DNA of 63,115 nucleotides from Gemmatimonadaceae bacterium (GTDB lineage Bacteria; Gemmatimonadota; Gemmatimonadetes; Gemmatimonadales; Gemmatimonadaceae). A program made the position numbers and the translations under genes. Below are positions 15,884 through 24,625 of this stretch, in pieces. A model generated the notes under the pieces. The model was not told the origin of the DNA. It made no database searches and saw only the letters and a list, made by a program, of their open reading frames with translations. Location of the stretch: NCBI GenBank assembly GCA_035533755.1, contig DATLTC010000087.1, positions 1-63,115 of the forward strand, written 5' to 3'. Each line of letters opens with the position of its first letter. Position 1 is the stretch's first letter.

Positions 15884-16574
15884 CCGTGGAAAGTAGTTCA
15901 GGCACGGGCATCACGAGCACGTGGCGCGCCAACTCCGGCCCGATGCTCCGCTCGGCGCCGCCCACGCGCAGCGTGATCGGCCCGCCGAACGGCGCCCGCG
16001 CCACGAGGCGGATCCGCGCGCCCGGCGTGATGCCCAGCTCGGCCAGATAGCGCAGCCGCCCGGAATCGTCGTCCTCCACGCGTTGCACGCGCGTGTCCGC
16101 GCCCGGCGCGAGATCGTCCAGCGACTCCAGCCGCCGCTCGTCCACCGTTCCGTCGCGCGACGGGATGGGCGCGCCGTGCGGATCGGTGCGCGGCTCCCCG
16201 ATCGCGGCCGCCATCCGGTCCACCAACTCGTCGGACGCGGCGTGTTCGAGCCGCTCCGCCTCGTCGTGCACACGGTCCCACGGGTAGCCGAGCGCCTGGG
16301 CCAGGTAGGCCTCGATCACGCGGTGCCGGCGCAGCGTGCGCAGCGCGGCCCGGCGACCGGCGTCGGTGAGCCGCGCCCCGCGATACGGCTCGTGCTCGAT
16401 GAGCCCCTGTTCGGCCAGCCGCCGCACCATGCCGCTCACCGAGGCCGGCGCGATGCGCAGCGCCGCCGCGATCTCGTTGGTCCCGGCGGCGTTCCCCGCG
16501 CGCTCCAGCTCGTAGATCGCCTTGAGGTAGTCCTCGACCGGCGCCGTGAGCGCCGCCAGGCTGGCCGCGGTCAC
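15774..16574 (-). CDS. mntR: Metal-dependent transcriptional regulator, MntR/DtxR family
   Basis: A 266-residue DtxR-family repressor, expected to sense Mn(II) or Fe(II) and repress the transporter gene. Order: winged helix-turn-helix (VEDYLKAIYELE; IAAALRIAPASVSGMVRRLAEQGLIEHEPYRG, about 11-55), dimerisation/metal domain (RHRVIEAYLAQALGYPWDRVHDEAERLEH, about 74-102) and a C-terminal FeoA/SH3-like domain (ELGITPGARIRLVARAPFGGPITLRVGG, about 180-207). The Arg/Gly-rich tail after PVPELL overlaps the next gene by 110 bases. GTG 16574 overlaps the universal stress protein stop (GTGA). Linked to mntH in the same operon, so Mn is the likely ligand. Confidence 0.9.
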   Translation of the reverse strand: MTAASLAALTAPVEDYLKAIYELERAGNAAGTNEIAAALRIAPASVSGMVRRLAEQGLIEHEPYRGARLTDAGRRAALRTLRRHRVIEAYLAQALGYPWDRVHDEAERLEHAASDELVDRMAAAIGEPRTDPHGAPIPSRDGTVDERRLESLDDLAPGADTRVQRVEDDDSGRLRYLAELGITPGARIRLVARAPFGGPITLRVGGAERSIGPELARHVLVMPVPELLSTDAGAARSAARAATRRPAGRPAKGRGGSGRRSPNDRD

Positions 16575-17026
16575 GGCGCCGGGGTAGGCGGCCGGCGCAC
16601 GGCCGGCTTGCCCAGCACCAGCAGCACCGGCACCCGCGACGCGTGCCGTACTTCGTTGGCCACGCTGCCGTAGATCAGGTCCTTGAAGAACCGGTGCCCG
16701 TGCGTGGCCATCGCGATCAGGTCGCATCCTTCGCGCTCGGCAGCGGCGCGGATCTCGCCCGACGGATCGCCGCCGGCCAGCAGGCAGTCGGCGGGAATGC
16801 CGGCCGCCGACAGTTCGGCGGCCACGCGTTCCACGTACTCGCGGTCCTCGCGCATCTCCTCCGACTCGCGCAGCTTGAGCTCCTCCACGTTGCGCGCCGC
16901 GAAGCCGTCGGCCACGTGGATCACCAGCACCGAGGCGCCGCTCCACTTGGCGAGGTCGCGCACGTAGGCCACGATCGCCGCGTCGTAGGCCGAATTCTCC
17001 ACGGGGAGCAGGATCTTCTTGAACAT
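16571..17026 (-). CDS. Universal stress protein (UspA family)
   Basis: A 151-residue single-domain [22 protein letters not shown] at the start, VLVIHVADGFA as the second strand, DLIAMATHGH (about 108-117) and YGSVANEVRHASRVPVLLVL at the end. The usual ATP-binding G2xG9G(S/T) pattern reads G-H-RFFKDLIYG-SV, so nucleotide binding is plausible. It lies between mntH (stop overlaps its ATG by one base, TGATG) and mntR (GTGA overlap), so all three are translated as a coupled unit. A specific role in Mn homeostasis is only inferred from position. Confidence 0.92.
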   Translation of the reverse strand: MFKKILLPVENSAYDAAIVAYVRDLAKWSGASVLVIHVADGFAARNVEELKLRESEEMREDREYVERVAAELSAAGIPADCLLAGGDPSGEIRAAAEREGCDLIAMATHGHRFFKDLIYGSVANEVRHASRVPVLLVLGKPAVRRPPTPAP

Positions 17027-18414
17027 CAGTGCCCCCACCCGCGCACCGTCTGGACCAGCAACCAGGCGTTGAGCAGCGCGATGCCCACGGCCACGCTCCA
17101 GGCCAGCCCCTTGAGCCAGCGGCCGTTGACGAACTCCCCCATCTTCTCCCGCTCCGAGGTGAATCGCACCAGCGGGAACACGGCAAAGGAGAGCTGCACG
17201 CTGAGAATCACCTGGCTGAGGATGAGCAGTTGGGTGGCGCCGGACGCGCCGTATAAGATGGCGACCACGACGGCCGGCACAATGGCGATGAGCCGCGTGA
17301 TCAGCCGCCGCACCCAGGGGCGCAGGCGGATATTCAGGAACCCCTCCATCACGATCTGGCCGGCGAGCGTGCCGGTGAGCGTCGAGTTCTGGCCCGATGC
17401 CAGGAGCGCCAGGGCGAACACGGTGCTGGCGCCGGCGCCGAGGAGCGGCGTGAGCAGCTTGTACGCGTCCTGGATCTCGGCCACCTGCATGTAGCCGGAG
17501 CGGTGGAAGGTGGCCGCGGCCACGATCAGGATGGCGGCATTCACGAACAGGGCCAGCGTGAGCGCGATCGTCGAATCGATGAACGCGAACCGCACCGCCT
17601 CGCGTTTCCCGGCCGCGTTCTCCTCGTACCGCCGCGTCTGCACGATGGACGAGTGCAGATACAGGTTGTGCGGCATCACCGTGGCCCCGAGGATGCCGAT
17701 CGCGATGTACAGCATGTCCGGGTTGGTCACCACCACGCGGCGCGGAATGAATCCGAGCAGCACCGCGTGCATGGCCGGCCGCGACAGCATGATCTCGAAC
17801 AGGAAGCACACGCTGATCGTGACGATGAGTGCGACGACCAGCGCTTCGAGCGTCCGGTAGCCCCGATGCTGCAGGAACAGCAGGATGAGCACGTCGAACG
17901 CCGTGAGCGCCACGCCGATCGGCAGCGGGATATGGAACAGGAGCTGCAACGCGATGGCCGAGCCGATCACTTCGGCCAGATCGCACGCCGCGATCGCGAT
18001 CTCGGCCACCAGCCACTGGGCGATGGCGGCCGGCCTGGAATAGTGGTCGCGGCACGCCTGGGCGAGGTCGCGACCGGTCACGATCCCCAACTTGGACGCG
18101 AGCCCCTGCAGCAGCACCGCCATCAGGTTGGAGATCAGGATCACGCTGAGCAGCGTGTAGCCGAACCGCGATCCGCCCGCGAGATCGGTGGCCCAATTGC
18201 CGGGGTCCATGTAGCCCACGGCCACGAGGTACCCGGGGCCGGCAAAGGCGAGCACCTTGCGCCACCAGGACGCGCCGTTGATCGGGATGGTGCGGTACGC
18301 CTCGGCCAGGCTCGGCGCCATGCGCGCCCGGCGCCACCCTCGCTCCGCCACGGGCGGCGGTTCGGGGGTGGGCATATCGGGCGGGCCGGAACGGGTCAGG
18401 GGCGGGATGGCCAT
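17026..18414 (-). CDS. mntH: Nramp-family divalent metal (Mn2+) transporter
   Basis: Proton-coupled importer of Mn(II)/Fe(II) in the inner membrane, about 462 residues and 11 predicted helices. The metal-site motif of helix 1 reads [12 protein letters not shown] (Asp and Asn ligands); helix 6 carries [13 protein letters not shown] (the conserved MPHN/LYLHS signature with the Met ligand). The start is not certain: ATG 18414 ([10 protein letters not shown]) is given, with ATGs at 18375 and 18321 as alternatives that leave 34 or 16 residues before [10 protein letters not shown]. First gene of mntH-usp-mntR. A palindromic site at 18449-18468 just upstream is the likely MntR operator, giving metal-dependent autoregulation of the whole operon. 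Confidence 0.93.
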   Translation of the reverse strand: MAIPPLTRSGPPDMPTPEPPPVAERGWRRARMAPSLAEAYRTIPINGASWWRKVLAFAGPGYLVAVGYMDPGNWATDLAGGSRFGYTLLSVILISNLMAVLLQGLASKLGIVTGRDLAQACRDHYSRPAAIAQWLVAEIAIAACDLAEVIGSAIALQLLFHIPLPIGVALTAFDVLILLFLQHRGYRTLEALVVALIVTISVCFLFEIMLSRPAMHAVLLGFIPRRVVVTNPDMLYIAIGILGATVMPHNLYLHSSIVQTRRYEENAAGKREAVRFAFIDSTIALTLALFVNAAILIVAAATFHRSGYMQVAEIQDAYKLLTPLLGAGASTVFALALLASGQNSTLTGTLAGQIVMEGFLNIRLRPWVRRLITRLIAIVPAVVVAILYGASGATQLLILSQVILSVQLSFAVFPLVRFTSEREKMGEFVNGRWLKGLAWSVAVGIALLNAWLLVQTVRGWGH

Positions 18415-18438
18415 GGAGGACGGCGAGAATGCGTGTAG

Positions 18439-18468
18439 CCTAATCGCCAATTTAGGTACAACTAACTT
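18439..18468. promoter_or_regulatory. Putative MntR operator upstream of mntH
   Basis: AATTTAG (18449-18455) and CTAACTT (18462-18468) form an inverted repeat (6 of 7 pairs) around GTACAA. A second, overlapping pair CCTAA (18439-18443)/TTAGG (18452-18456) is also present. The TTAGG...CCTAA-like composition resembles DtxR/MntR-family boxes, and the AT-rich patch stands out in the GC-rich surroundings. It ends 25-35 bases before the mntH ATG, where it would block RNA polymerase. Confidence 0.6.
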
Positions 18469-18612
18469 TTCCGCAAGCCCGCCCGGGCCATCGGCCCGCC
18501 GCATCGCAGCCGGAGAGTGACCGCGGCGCCCGTGAGCGATACCTTGGTGGTCCAACCAACCCGTTGCCCGGCGCGCGACAGGTGCCGCCGGCATCCGCTC
18601 CCCGAGGCCGCC

Positions 18613-19014
18613 ATGCCCGATCCCGCCCCCACCCCCGCCGCGTTCGGCCTGTCGCGCATCGGCCAGATCGCCGTCACCGTGCACGACCTCGAACGCGCGA
18701 CCGCGTTCTATCGCGACGTCCTCGGCATGAAGCTGCTGTTCGCGGTGCCGAACCTCGCGTTCTTCGACGCCGGCGGCATCCGCCTGATGCTCGGGCGGCC
18801 GGAGACCGCCGAGCACGACCATCCCGGTTCGATCCTCTACTTCACCGTGGACGACGTGCACGCGGCGTACGAGACGCTCGCCGGCCGCGGCGTGGCGTTC
18901 GTGGATCGGCCGCACGTCGTGGCGCCGATGGCCACCGGCGATCTCTGGATGACCTTCTTCAAGGACCCGGACGACAACACGGTGGCGATCATGGCCGAGA
19001 TGCCGCGGCGCTGA
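18613..19014 (+). CDS. VOC (glyoxalase/bleomycin resistance) family protein
   Basis: A 133-residue single-chain protein with two beta-alpha-beta-beta-beta modules of the vicinal-oxygen-chelate superfamily. Landmarks are [24 protein letters not shown] (about 17-40), [33 protein letters not shown] (about 76-97) and the end [17 protein letters not shown] with the metal-ligand-position Glu. Putative metal ligands are the first-strand His and the last Glu. Substrate unknown. ATG 18613 was chosen because the preceding in-frame sequence is Arg/Pro-rich. It is transcribed divergently from mntH, with a 198-base gap holding the MntR-like operator. Confidence 0.9.
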   Translation: MPDPAPTPAAFGLSRIGQIAVTVHDLERATAFYRDVLGMKLLFAVPNLAFFDAGGIRLMLGRPETAEHDHPGSILYFTVDDVHAAYETLAGRGVAFVDRPHVVAPMATGDLWMTFFKDPDDNTVAIMAEMPRR

Positions 19015-19029
19015 CGCGCGGCCGCGGCG

Positions 19030-19644
19030 TCAGACGGCGTCGCGGTACCGGGCCACGAGCTGCCGCAGCATGAACTCCGTCATCCCCCACACCAGGAAAT
19101 CGGCGTAGCGGAACACCGGGCGCTCCTCCACGCCGAGCGTGCGGATCGTGATCGGCGCCGTGCCCCAGTTGGCCGGATCGAGCAGATCGCCGAACGGGAC
19201 CCACGTGGAGGCCGCCACCTCGCGGCTCGGCTGCACGCGCGGCGTTCCGCCCACGGCGGCCACGAACGGGCGCACGAGGATCGGCGGCAGCGCCGGCGTG
19301 CGCGGATGGATGTCGTCGAGCGTGCCGATCAGGCGCCCGTGGACGGCGAGGTCGATACCGGTTTCCTCAACGGTCTCGCGGATGGCGGTGGCGGCGAGGT
19401 CCGCGTCGTCGGGCTCCATCCGCCCGCCCGGGCAGGCCACGTGTCCGCTCCACGGATCGCGCTCCGCTTCGGCGCGGCGGATGAGCAGCACCTCGGGGGC
19501 CGACGCGCCCATGCGCAGCACCACCGAGATGGCGGCCTGGCGCACCGGGATCTCCGGGGTGATGATGCGCCCCGGATGCGCCGCCAGCGCCCGGGCCAGG
19601 CGGGCCACGTCGGGGTGGGCGAGCAGGGCGTCGAGCCGCGTCAT
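19030..19644 (-). CDS. NUDIX hydrolase, CoA pyrophosphatase-like (NudL/YeaB type)
   Basis: A 204-residue NUDIX protein. The box reads GGRMEPDDADLAATAIRETVEETGI (about 73-97), with REtvEEtG catalytic residues and the one-residue offset seen in CoA pyrophosphatases. LLIRRAEAERDPWSGHVACPGG just before it matches the PS01293-type extension 'LL..R......H.GQ..PGG' in simplified form. The product likely splits CoA or other nucleoside diphosphates linked to X. It ends 16 bases from the convergent VOC gene. It is 19 bases downstream of the rhodanese gene on the same strand and probably cotranscribed with it. Confidence 0.88.
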   Translation of the reverse strand: MTRLDALLAHPDVARLARALAAHPGRIITPEIPVRQAAISVVLRMGASAPEVLLIRRAEAERDPWSGHVACPGGRMEPDDADLAATAIRETVEETGIDLAVHGRLIGTLDDIHPRTPALPPILVRPFVAAVGGTPRVQPSREVAASTWVPFGDLLDPANWGTAPITIRTLGVEERPVFRYADFLVWGMTEFMLRQLVARYRDAV

Positions 19645-19663
19645 CGCACCGCTCCCCGTCGCC

Positions 19664-20020
19664 TCAATCCTCCACGTCGCCGCCGGCGTCCGTCCAGCCG
19701 CGGAATCCTTCGCGCAGCGACGTGACGTTCCGGAAGCCCATCATCTCGAGCGTCTCGGCGGCGAACGCCGACCGATTGCCGTTGCTGCAGTACACGATCA
19801 CCATCGCATCCCGCGGCACCAGGGCTTCGACCCTGGCCTCGAGGTTGCCGCGCGAGATCACCAGCGCGCTGGGGATCCGGCCGAGATTGGTCTCGTTGGG
19901 ATCGCGCACGTCGAGGAACACGATGTGCTCGCGCCGCCGATAGCTATCGAGGGCGCTCGCCACCGACGTCTCGCTGATGCGTGCCTTGACTTCGTTGAGC
20001 AGGTCCTGACCGGTTTTCAT
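19664..20020 (-). CDS. Rhodanese-like domain protein
   Basis: A single rhodanese domain of 118 residues. FLDVRDPNETNLGRIPSALVISRGNLEARV is the typical first half, and the active-site loop YCSNGNRSAFAAETLEMMGF carries the catalytic Cys78 with a six-residue sulfurtransferase loop. GFRGWTDAGGDVE ends the domain. Cytosolic, probably a thiosulfate or persulfide sulfurtransferase; the physiological donor is unknown. It is followed 19 bases on by the NUDIX gene. Confidence 0.92.
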   Translation of the reverse strand: MKTGQDLLNEVKARISETSVASALDSYRRREHIVFLDVRDPNETNLGRIPSALVISRGNLEARVEALVPRDAMVIVYCSNGNRSAFAAETLEMMGFRNVTSLREGFRGWTDAGGDVED

Positions 20021-20093
20021 ATTGTCGCGACTGAAGGGATGCCCGACGGTGCAAGGTAATTCCAGCAGCGGACGACGGTAAGGCGGTCCGCAG

Positions 20094-20109
20094 GCTCCAA
20101 CATTGGAGC
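20094..20109. promoter_or_regulatory. Perfect palindrome in the gap between LdcA and rhodanese genes
   Basis: GCTCCAA-CA-TTGGAGC is a 7-base perfect inverted repeat with a two-base centre in the 138-base gap 20021-20158. It could be an operator for the rhodanese gene or a small hairpin after ldcA. There is no T-run, so it is not a standard terminator. Confidence 0.35.
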
Positions 20110-20158
20110 GTCAGAGCGGGAACACGTGAACACATGAACGCCGCGACCGGTTGACGAT

Positions 20159-21061
20159 CTACGGCTCGATCGTCAACCGCCCCGCGTCCGCATCCAGTTC
20201 CCCCAGCGCGCCCAACGGCACCGTCCACTGATCCGCCACGTGCCCGATCGGCGCGCCCGCGATGCACGGCACCCGCAACTGTTCGGCCACTTCCCGCAGC
20301 ACGGCGTCGAGCGAGCGCGCGCCGCCATGGTCGGGCCGCTCCGACGGGACGTTCGTGAAGGCGCCGAAGACGATCCCGGCGCACGTGGAGAACGCGTCGC
20401 CCAGGCGCAGCGTGAGCAGCATGCGCTCGATGCGATAGACGTCCTCGTTCACGTCCTCGATGACGATGATCGCCCGGTCGTAATTGGGCGCGAACGCCGT
20501 GCCGGCCAGCGCGGCCAGCAGCGCCAGGTTGCCGCCCGTGATCCGCCCGCGCGCCCGCCCGGGGCGCAACGTTCGCGCGTCCGCCGCCGTGCCGCACGGG
20601 TCGGTGCCGCGCATCACGGCGCGCTCCAGCGAGTCGCGCGAGAACGGCGTCAGCTCGGCGCGCGCCACGGGCGCGTGGAAGGTCACGACCTCGCACCGTG
20701 AAGCGACGGCCGAGTGAAGGGCGGTGATGTCGGAATAGCCCATGATCGCGCGCGGGCGGCGGCGCAGGGCGCTGTATTCCAGCCCCTCGAGCAGGCGCAT
20801 CGCGCCGTACCCGCCGCGCAGACACCAGATGCCGTCGATGGTGTCGTCGCGCAGCGCCGCGTTCAGATCGTCCAGCCGCTGCTGATCGGTGCCGGCAAAG
20901 TACCCGTCGCGCGCCAGGGCCGACGGGCCGGGCACCGGCTCCCATCCCATGGTCCGGGCGTTGGCCATGGCCCGATCGAGGTCGGCGGGGCCGGCCAGCG
21001 GGCCCGAGGGCGCGACCAGGGCCACGCGCGCGCCGGGACCGAGCGGCGGCGGGTGCCTCAC
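20159..21061 (-). CDS. Murein tetrapeptide LD-carboxypeptidase (peptidase S66)
   Basis: A 300-residue serine peptidase of family S66 that removes the terminal D-Ala from murein tetrapeptides during wall recycling; related members act on microcin C7. Signature segments: VALVAPSGPL (N-terminal strand), DTIDGIWCLRGGYGAMRLLEGLEY, AIMGYSDITALH with the nucleophilic Ser in GYSD (about residue 110), AIIVIEDVNEDVYRIERML with the catalytic Glu, and APIGHVADQWTVPLG with the catalytic His. The start is GTG at 21061. No signal peptide, so cytosolic. The symbol ldcA would apply if recycling is its role; immunity-type function cannot be excluded. Confidence 0.92.
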   Translation of the reverse strand: MRHPPPLGPGARVALVAPSGPLAGPADLDRAMANARTMGWEPVPGPSALARDGYFAGTDQQRLDDLNAALRDDTIDGIWCLRGGYGAMRLLEGLEYSALRRRPRAIMGYSDITALHSAVASRCEVVTFHAPVARAELTPFSRDSLERAVMRGTDPCGTAADARTLRPGRARGRITGGNLALLAALAGTAFAPNYDRAIIVIEDVNEDVYRIERMLLTLRLGDAFSTCAGIVFGAFTNVPSERPDHGGARSLDAVLREVAEQLRVPCIAGAPIGHVADQWTVPLGALGELDADAGRLTIEP

Positions 21062-21142
21062 GCGGGGCAGCGGACGATGACGAACATGCGCGTGGCAGTG
21101 TAGGCGCCCACTCGCGTCCGGTCAACGCCGCGCCCACCTTTC

Positions 21143-22321
21143 GTGCGTGCGCATCGTCCCCGCGTGATCGCCGCCAGCGTGCTGCTCGCCGCGCTGCCCT
21201 GGGCGCTGGCGCCACTGGTCATCGTGGCCCGGGCCCGGCGCTCGCGCGCGCTCGCCGACTGGGCCGATGTCGTGCCGCCCCCCGCGCCCCGCGTCTCGGT
21301 GGTGATCCCGGCGCGCAACGAAGCCCGCAACATCGAGCGCTGCGCGCGTTCGGTGCTCGCCAGCAGCTACCCGGAGCTGGAGGTGATCGTCGTGGACGAC
21401 CACTCCAGTGACGGCACGGGCGAGATCGCGCGCGCCATGGCCGAGCGCGACCCGCGACTCCGCGTGATCATGCCGGCCGCGCTGCCCGCAGACTGGTTCG
21501 GCAAGCAGTGGGCCTGCGCCGCCGGAGCGGCCGTTGCCACGGGCGAGGTGCTGCTCTTCACCGACGCCGACACCGAGCACGCACCCGACCTCATTCCGCG
21601 CGCCGTGAACGCGATGCGCGAGCGGGGCGCGGACCTGCTGTCGGTGGCCGGCGCGCAGGAGCTGGGCACGTTCTGGGAGCGGGTGATCCAGCCGCAGCTG
21701 TTCGTCATGCTGCTGGCGCGCTATGGCAGCACCGAGCGCGTGAGCACGTCCACGCGCCCCAGCGAGGTGATCGCCAACGGCCAGTGCATCTTCGTGCGCC
21801 GCGACGCCTACCACGCGATGGGCGGGCACGGCGCCGTGCGCGACAGGGTGGCCGAGGACCTCGCGCTGGCCCAGCGATTCGTGGCGCACGGGCGGCGGAT
21901 CGCGCTCGTCACCGGCCTGGACCAGCTGTCCACCCGCATGTACACGTCGCTCGGCGAGATCGTGCGCGGATGGGAGAAGAACGTGTACGCGGGCGGCCGC
22001 GACGCCGCGCCGTTCGGCGCCTGGGGACGCGCGGCCTACCCCGCCCTGCTGCTCGCCGTCCCCCTGTTCGGTCTCGCGCCGCCGCTGGCGCTCGTGGCCG
22101 GACTGGCCGGCCTCGTGTCCACGACCGTGGTCCTCTGGGCGCTGCTGTGCGTGGCGTGCACGATGACGTGGTGGTGTGGCTTCTATCAGCGGGTCGGCCT
22201 GCCGCTCTGGTACGGCGTGGTCTATCCGCTGGGGTTGGCGCTCGTGCTGTACATCATCGGCGCCGCGCTGGCGCGGGGACGGCGGGTGGCGTGGAAGGGG
22301 AGAACCTACCTGGCGCGGTAG
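21143..22321 (+). CDS. Membrane-bound family 2 glycosyltransferase
   Basis: A 392-residue GT-A fold enzyme on the inner membrane. An N-terminal helix (ASVLLAALPWALAPLVIVA) precedes the catalytic domain: VSVVIPARNEARNIERC, VIVVDDHSSDGT, LFTDADTEHAPDLI with the metal-binding DxD, VAEDLALAQRFVAHGRR (the acceptor-base ED) and VRGWEKN. Two or three C-terminal helices follow (about 300-375). The profile is closest to HpnB-like and carotenoid-associated GT2 enzymes, which work on lipid acceptors, but no hopanoid or carotenoid genes are adjacent. The start is GTG 21143; a second GTG at 21164 is possible. Confidence 0.88.
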   Translation: MRAHRPRVIAASVLLAALPWALAPLVIVARARRSRALADWADVVPPPAPRVSVVIPARNEARNIERCARSVLASSYPELEVIVVDDHSSDGTGEIARAMAERDPRLRVIMPAALPADWFGKQWACAAGAAVATGEVLLFTDADTEHAPDLIPRAVNAMRERGADLLSVAGAQELGTFWERVIQPQLFVMLLARYGSTERVSTSTRPSEVIANGQCIFVRRDAYHAMGGHGAVRDRVAEDLALAQRFVAHGRRIALVTGLDQLSTRMYTSLGEIVRGWEKNVYAGGRDAAPFGAWGRAAYPALLLAVPLFGLAPPLALVAGLAGLVSTTVVLWALLCVACTMTWWCGFYQRVGLPLWYGVVYPLGLALVLYIIGAALARGRRVAWKGRTYLAR

Positions 22322-22407
22322 CGCCGCCGCCTCGGTGCGCGTTGCGTTAGCATTCCGGAGACGCATCGCTCCCGCACAGGAACAGGCTCCCCCCAGCCCA
22401 ACTCCCC

Positions 22408-24525
22408 ATGCGAACCCTTGGCCCGCGCGCGGCCCTGCTCGTCGCGGCGCTCGCGCTCCCGGCCGCCGCGCAGGATTCCACCGCGCGCGACAGCATCCGC
22501 GCGCTGCGCGGCGTCACGATCACCGCCACCCGCGCGCCGGCGCGGATCCTCACCACGCCGCTCGCCATCACCACCCTTTCGGCCCAGGATCTGCGCGGGC
22601 TCCGCGGGTTCGGACTCGACGAAGCGCTGACCATGGTGCCCGGCGTGGTCGCGCAATCGCGCTACGGCACCGGCGACGTCCGGCTGGTGATTCGCGGATT
22701 CGGCGCGCGCGGCGCCGGCGACCGGTCCAACGCCGGCACGTCCCGCGGCGTGCGCGTGCTGATCGACGGGTTCCCGGAGACCGAGCCCGACGGACGCACG
22801 TCGTTCGACCAGATCGACCTCGCCGCGGCGGACGGCGTGGAGATCATCCGCTCGAATGCCTCCGCCGTCTGGGGCAATGCCGCCGGCGGCGTGATCAACG
22901 TGCGCACCGTCCCGTCGGCGCTGGTGCCGGCGTTCGACCTGCAGCCCATGTTCGGCGCGTTCGGCCTGGCGCGCTACGCCAGCCGCGCGTCGGCGCCGGT
23001 GGGCGACGGCGTGGCATTCGTGAACTTCACCAACAGCTCGTTCGACGGATGGCGCGAGCACTCGTCGGCCCGCCGCGCGTTGATCAACGCCGGCATCGTG
23101 GGCCGCGTGGGCCCCCACACCCGCGTCGGGTTCTACGCCACCGGCGCCGACAATCTGTTCCGGATTCCCGGCCCGCTCACGCTGGCCGAGGTCGCCGCCG
23201 ATCCCCGACAGGCCAACGCCACGTATGCCTCGCGCGACGAGCGGCGCTACAACCGGATCGCGCGGCTGGGCGCCACCGTGGAACACGACGTCGATTCCAC
23301 GGCGTCGGTGTCGGGCATGGTCTTCGTGAGCCCCAAGTACCTCCAACGCTCCGAACGCGGCACCTTCCGCGACTTCACGCGCTACCACGTCGGCGCCAAC
23401 CTGATCGGCCGCAAGAGCGTGCCGCTGTCGTCCGCGGCGCAGGCGCGCGTCATCGTCGGCGTCGACGAGGCATTCCAGGACGGCGCGATCCTGTTCTACT
23501 CGCTCGTCAACGGCGAGCGCGGCACCGAACTGCGGGACAACAAGGGCGAGGGCGCCAACAACTTCGGCCTGTTCGCGCAGGGCGAGCTGGCCATCCGCGA
23601 ACGGCTGGCGGTGTCGGTGGGCGCGCGCCTGGATCAGGTGACGTATTACGCGCGGAGCTTCATCGATCCCACGCTCAATGACAGCAAGTCGTTCAGGCGC
23701 GTGACGCCCAAACTGGGGGCCAGCTGGCTCCTGAACCCCGCGGCGAGCATCTACGCCAACATCGGCGGCGGCATCGAGGTGCCCGCCGGCAACGAGACCG
23801 ACCCCGCCCCGGGGAGCGCGGGCACGTCCATCAATCCGCTGCTCGAACCCATCCGGTCCACGAGCTACGAGGTGGGCCTCAAGACGGTGGGCGCGCGCCT
23901 GGCGCCGCTCTGGGTCTCGTACGACCTGGCGCTGTACGACACCGAAGTGCGCAACGAGATCATCCCGTACAACGGCGGGCGGTTCTATCTCACCGCGGGC
24001 CGCGCGCGGCGGCGCGGCGCCGAGCTCGGGCTCAGTGTGCTGGGGTCGCATGGACTGTTCGGGGCCGCGGCGTTCACCTGGTCGCGCAACCGGTATCTGG
24101 ACTACCTCGTGGACTCCACGTACCTCGGGGCGCCGGGCGCGACGGCGAATTTCAGCGGCCACAAAGTGGTGGGCGTGCCCGACGTGATGGCCAACGTCGA
24201 GGTGGGCGCGGAGTTCCACCGCCTCCGCGCGCTGCGCGTGGCGCTGCGCCTCGAACACTCCGGCGCGTTCTATGCCGACGACGCGAATCTCGTGAACGTG
24301 CCCGGGTACAGCATCCTCAGCCTCACGGTGGAGTCGCGGCGACCGCTCGTGACCGCCAATGGCGTGGGGCTGGGCGGGTTCGTGTCGGTGCAGAATCTGG
24401 CCAACCGCCGCTACATCGGTTCGGCATTCCTCAATCCGGACTACGTGAACGGCGCGCCCCTGGCGTTCGAACCGGGGCTGCCCCGGTCGCTGGTGATCTC
24501 GCTCACCGCCAGCCGGCTGCCGTAG
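22408..24525 (+). CDS. TonB-dependent receptor
   Basis: A 705-residue outer-membrane gated porin with a signal peptide (LLVAALALPAAAQDS, cleaved after about residue 21). The plug domain runs to about residue 175: VTITATRAPARILTTPLAITTLSAQDL, LDEALTMVPGVV, VRLVIRGFGARGAG, GVEIIRSNASAVWGNAAGGVINV. The following sequence is a beta-barrel with alternating aromatics, including TSYEVGLKTVGARLAPLWVSYDLALYDTEVRNEIIPY, which is typical of siderophore/iron receptors of the FecA type. The C-terminal residue is Pro rather than the usual Phe. No substrate-specific neighbours, so ligand unknown. Confidence 0.93.
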   Translation: MRTLGPRAALLVAALALPAAAQDSTARDSIRALRGVTITATRAPARILTTPLAITTLSAQDLRGLRGFGLDEALTMVPGVVAQSRYGTGDVRLVIRGFGARGAGDRSNAGTSRGVRVLIDGFPETEPDGRTSFDQIDLAAADGVEIIRSNASAVWGNAAGGVINVRTVPSALVPAFDLQPMFGAFGLARYASRASAPVGDGVAFVNFTNSSFDGWREHSSARRALINAGIVGRVGPHTRVGFYATGADNLFRIPGPLTLAEVAADPRQANATYASRDERRYNRIARLGATVEHDVDSTASVSGMVFVSPKYLQRSERGTFRDFTRYHVGANLIGRKSVPLSSAAQARVIVGVDEAFQDGAILFYSLVNGERGTELRDNKGEGANNFGLFAQGELAIRERLAVSVGARLDQVTYYARSFIDPTLNDSKSFRRVTPKLGASWLLNPAASIYANIGGGIEVPAGNETDPAPGSAGTSINPLLEPIRSTSYEVGLKTVGARLAPLWVSYDLALYDTEVRNEIIPYNGGRFYLTAGRARRRGAELGLSVLGSHGLFGAAAFTWSRNRYLDYLVDSTYLGAPGATANFSGHKVVGVPDVMANVEVGAEFHRLRALRVALRLEHSGAFYADDANLVNVPGYSILSLTVESRRPLVTANGVGLGGFVSVQNLANRRYIGSAFLNPDYVNGAPLAFEPGLPRSLVISLTASRLP

Positions 24526-24625
24526 CGCCGGTCCGCGGCGCGGCTCCCTCGGCCCCGCGGGATTTTGCGCCGTTCCGCGAGCACGTGATGCCGGCGCCCC
24601 TCGCCGCCGCGCGTAGCGTGGCCGC

